From NCBI GenBank assembly GCA_003342895.1, contig PTFA01000035.1, positions 5,132,801-5,196,800 of the forward strand: a stretch of DNA of 64,000 bases, given 5' to 3'. The stretch comes from Casuarius casuarius (taxonomy: Eukaryota; Chordata; Aves; Casuariiformes; Casuariidae). The notes under the pieces were generated by a model. The model was not told where the DNA came from, made no database searches, and saw only the letters and a list, made by a program, of their open reading frames with translations. How positions within the stretch are numbered: the first letter of the stretch is position 1; each line of letters begins with the position of its first letter. The position numbers and the translations under genes are program-made. Positions 62,331 to 64,000 of the stretch are shown piece after piece.

Positions 62331-64000
62331 ACTTCTCTTGCTTTGCATATACAGAAGTCCCTGTATGTGAGTTACTCTTCAGGGTAAGCAAAACATTGTG
62401 GAAGACAGGCCAGCCACATGTGTATTTCTTTAATTCACATGAATTTTTTGATTGTACAAGATGAAGCAAGTAGAAGTTCTAAACTGATCGTTTCATTAGA
62501 GTATAAAGACAAAAAGCAATGTAAACTCTGGAGCTTAGAAGCCATTTACTTAAACAGCCTTGTTGCTATACAAAAGCCTCAGTGCCAGTAGAATTCATAC
62601 ATTAGCATAAGAAATGCACTTAATGCTTTTTATTTTGATACCTTACAAATTTCATTGCAAATATCTTTCTCACTGTCAAGTATGCTACGCTTAAGGATAC
62701 CTGGATGTTACTGAATTGGGGAGAGAGGAAGAGGATTGTTTTGTTTCGAACAGCAACTTCATATATTTGGTATTAACTGCAGCTGTTGAGCTGGCTTTGC
62801 TGCCTCTAGCAGTAACTAATAGATGAAGTTTCAGTGGGAAATGAGAAAACTTATCAGGCACTTAAAAAACTGAGCAGTTTTATATGCTACACAAGCTCAG
62901 TTATGAGTTAGTTTCTCCCAGCACAGTAGACAGCAAATAGTTCCCACTTTTTGAAAGGTGAGAAGGGTGAGCAGAGAGATTATACATTTTTTAAATGTTT
63001 TAATTTTAGTCTTGCTGGAAACCCTGCATTAGCCTGAGGTTGTTATATAGGATCATTTTGTGGCTGAGTGCTCTGCAGTAGCAGCTTTAAGGGCTTTCAT
63101 TAGCTTACTACCTCTTACAGCTGCTTTGCAAGGAGAACAGGTTTTAGTGAGTGAAGGTGTTTGCTTTACCACTTAAAAATCTACCATTTGTGTGCAAGCT
63201 GTACTTCTGTTACTAGATTTGCCTGAGGTTCTGCTAAATGTATTTTGCTAATTGTAAGAAAATTGCAGAAAAAGTGATAGAAGAAAAAAATGACTGACTG
63301 GCTTCTCAAAAGGAACTGTTGTAGTTTTCTTAAGTCTGTTTTGACAGATAAGGTGGTGCTTTGACTAAATCGTCACTTTGCTTAAAAATACCGTCACTGC
63401 AGGTTTCAGTTATGCAGGTATTCTTTTTGGTGGAAGCTAATATATTGTTCTTTGCGGAGGACTGGCTCATACGTGCACACAGAAGAAGGACTTCATTGGT
63501 TATTTAATGTAATTTATACAGCAACTGTAGAAGAAGAAAAACAAACCTTATTGGTTTGTGTGATAAGGACCTTTATGCAAGGAAGAGAAAAGAAGTTGTG
63601 TTACATGTTGAGAGATCATTAGGGATTACTGGGTAAGCAATTATAATGATTACGCTGCAATACAAGAAGATGGTTGTATCTGTTCACAATCAATCCCTCG
63701 ACCTTGTTGAAATGCTACAAAATAATGTAAGGACTGCTGTCACGCAGTGCGGGCTGCGATTCTGCATTCCCCAGCAGACACTGAACGTAGGGAGTTTGCA
63801 AAGCTGTGAGGTTTCTTTTACTTATTTTATTTGTAGTTATGGGCTACTGTAGTACCAGTGGTTTTGTCAAGTAATTAAATAACCAGATGAAATGGCTACA
63901 GATCTATATGTCTAAGTGTTACTGAATATTTTATGTAATTATGATGGAATGCATTTCCAAAAAAAAAAAAAGCTTGAGTGCACAGGGAGTATTCCATAAT
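62331..64000. other. Unique AT-rich DNA, no gene recognised
   Basis: No mobile element or exon can be supported. A 68-codon frame at 63646-63852 (+) contains an AATGTAAGG word that resembles a splice donor, but the peptide matches nothing I know. A run of 13 A residues lies at 63959-63971 near the window end. Confidence 0.55.
63959..63971. repeat. Poly-A run
   Basis: Thirteen consecutive A residues followed by GCTTGAG. A simple homopolymer. No AATAAA-type signal or recognisable retroposon is placed to explain it. Confidence 0.9.

Noticed and set aside
1..64000. The roughly 150 short open frames as genes
   Set aside because: Nearly all are 60-134 codons, overlap in several registers and on both strands, and show no recognisable domain or exon-boundary pattern. 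Frame lengths fit chance at this composition, and vertebrate genes would appear as spliced exons.
1..64000. Endogenous retrovirus or LTR element
   Set aside because: No paired long terminal repeats, tRNA primer-binding site, polypurine tract or gag/pol-like frame was recognised. The only reverse-transcriptase traces follow the CR1 LINE order.
1..64000. CRISPR array, operon or prokaryotic defence system
   Set aside because: No regularly spaced repeats, no dense co-directional ORFs and no ribosome-binding sites. The DNA is clearly vertebrate in character.

Overview
The window looks like vertebrate nuclear DNA, most likely from a bird. It is AT-rich and has no operons, dense ORFs, ribosome-binding sites, tRNA or rRNA genes. 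It carries decayed CR1-type LINE fragments and old amniote repeats in otherwise mostly unique DNA. Low repeat density with CR1 as the recognisable LINE is typical of birds. A turtle or crocodile is a weaker alternative, because those genomes usually carry far more repeats per 64 kb. The assignment rests on memory of repeat consensus sequences, not on a database search.

Layout: positions 1-55,900 read as intergenic or intronic DNA. I found no protein-coding exon I can name there. The longest open frames (60-134 codons) are what chance gives at this composition. Recognisable items in this part are: a homeodomain-type TAATTA cluster (1829-1940); a tiny isolated CpG-dense patch (8311-8430); a 93-nt polypyrimidine tract (17890-17982); a CR1 3' end on the + strand (about 20870-21280); two MIR/L2-like SINE/LINE tails (25300-25400 and 28975-29125); a long, heavily decayed CR1 reverse-transcriptase segment on the - strand (about 34570-35500) that contains its own inverted duplication (34654-34827); a good match to the ZNF143/THAP11 motif (39889-39907); and assorted microsatellites and homopolymers.

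The right end is different. A short CpG-dense block lies at about 55965-56190. A strong CpG island with GC boxes and a GGGCC tandem lies at about 60081-60455, with about 70 CpGs by hand count. The second is almost certainly a promoter/first-exon region, but I cannot name the gene or fix its strand. Downstream sequence (60456-64000) is AT-rich again and holds a frameshifted CR1 reverse-transcriptase C-terminal fragment on the - strand (about 61690-62153).

No gene circuit, CRISPR array, endogenous retrovirus with recognisable genes, or new defence-type system is visible. The most unusual structure is the inverted duplication inside the CR1 copy. Its + strand arm preserves the reverse-transcriptase Asp-Asp pair better than the arm in original orientation does.
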